Shown here: piece after piece, positions 63,763-64,000 of the stretch
Layout of the letters: each line of letters opens with the position of its first letter
Numbering within the stretch: the stretch's first letter is position 1
Source: Pontibacter sp. SGAir0037
GTDB lineage: Bacteria > Bacteroidota > Bacteroidia > Cytophagales > Hymenobacteraceae
DNA length: 64,000 nucleotides
Direction of reading: 5' to 3'
Assembly: GCF_005491705.1 (NCBI RefSeq)
Contig: NZ_CP028092.1
Span: 4,092,001-4,156,000 of the forward strand
Translations under genes and position numbers: made by a program
Notes under the pieces: model-generated
Told to the model about the DNA's origin: nothing
The model's database searches: none
What the model saw: only the letters and a program-made list of their open reading frames with translations

Positions 63763-64000
63763 GCCAACGACAAAATTTTGGACGACAAATTAAGCTATAA
63801 AGAGCGCATTTCCTACCAAAATATGCTTTTTATAGGCTTATAAAGCAGCTTTCGGACATTTCTGCCTCCATAAATTTTGTGCTTCGCGTTAGAATGGCAG
63901 CACCAGAAAAGAGCGCTTGTAGGGTATTTTCACCTAGAGCGGTGTTTAAAGATTATCCCGCACAGAAATAGCAGCTGCTTTGCGGGCAGGCCTTATAGAA
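63763..64000. other. Window edge, no gene seen
   Basis: About 240 bases upstream of the helicase start. A weak hairpin (CCCGCA near 63956, TGCGGG near 63980) is possible. No frame of coding character was found. Confidence 0.4.

Noticed and set aside
63956..63990. Weak hairpin at the window end
   Set aside because: The stem is short with a long, irregular loop and its neighbours are out of view.

Overview
The window looks like a chromosome segment from a pigmented, aerobic Bacteroidota bacterium of the order Cytophagales. A Hymenobacteraceae (Pontibacter-like) origin is my inference. The evidence is: a secreted protease with a type IX secretion C-terminal signal, a large PKD-repeat secreted protein, Bacteroidota-type promoters (TTG-N20-TAnnTTTG) such as the one before the tRNA, a CruF/CrtD carotenoid pair, LhgO, DUF4783 beside nadC, and many Spl-type lipoproteins. 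Base composition is about 45-50% GC in the lines I counted outside the esterase cluster, and about 58-63% inside it.

Layout. 1-9.5 kb: the 5' part of a PKD-repeat surface protein, an unknown protein, a di-heme peroxidase and a DUF839/PhoX-like lipoprotein, an orphan TPR histidine kinase and a pirin, all on the minus strand. 9.7-25.3 kb: a luciferase-like oxidoreductase, then a sialate O-acetylesterase and a CE15 glucuronoyl esterase, a Nudix-derived regulator (NrtR/AraR type) with a degenerate catalytic box, and, divergent from it, an eight-gene run of two CE1-like esterases, two type-B carboxylesterases, a serine hydrolase, a CitMHS carboxylate transporter, AtuA and an AtuA-associated small protein. 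Two palindromes sharing a half-site sit between the regulator and the first esterase. 25.8 kb: initiator tRNA-Met. 26-35.5 kb: a BamA/TamA-like outer-membrane protein, HemW, L-2-hydroxyglutarate oxidase, a cyclase-family hydrolase, four scattered copies of one small protein family (STAS/SEC14-like), an OmpA lipoprotein and an Hsp20-like protein behind a clear sigma-54 promoter. 35.6-41.2 kb: small membrane and secreted proteins (one 59-residue gene is on the minus strand under a spurious plus-strand frame), RlpA and an M61 protease. 41.2-48.4 kb: cobalamin riboswitch and metE, a CWC protein, a ZIP transporter with a methyltransferase, NadC with DUF4783. 48.7-57.2 kb: gpmI, an M43 protease, YjbQ, a beta-helix lipoprotein, prfA, a heme lipoprotein, a thioredoxin. 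57.2-64 kb: a carotenoid cluster (SRPBCC, CrtD, CruF, TetR) and a SNF2 helicase.

The most interesting unit is the 10.8-25.3 kb deacylation locus. Six secreted ester hydrolases plus a beta-lactamase-fold hydrolase, a di/tricarboxylate transporter and AtuA suggest that an esterified plant or microbial polymer or natural product is de-esterified outside the cytoplasm and that a released carboxylic acid is imported and metabolised. The substrate cannot be read from the sequence. I saw no insertion sequences, CRISPR arrays or prophage genes.
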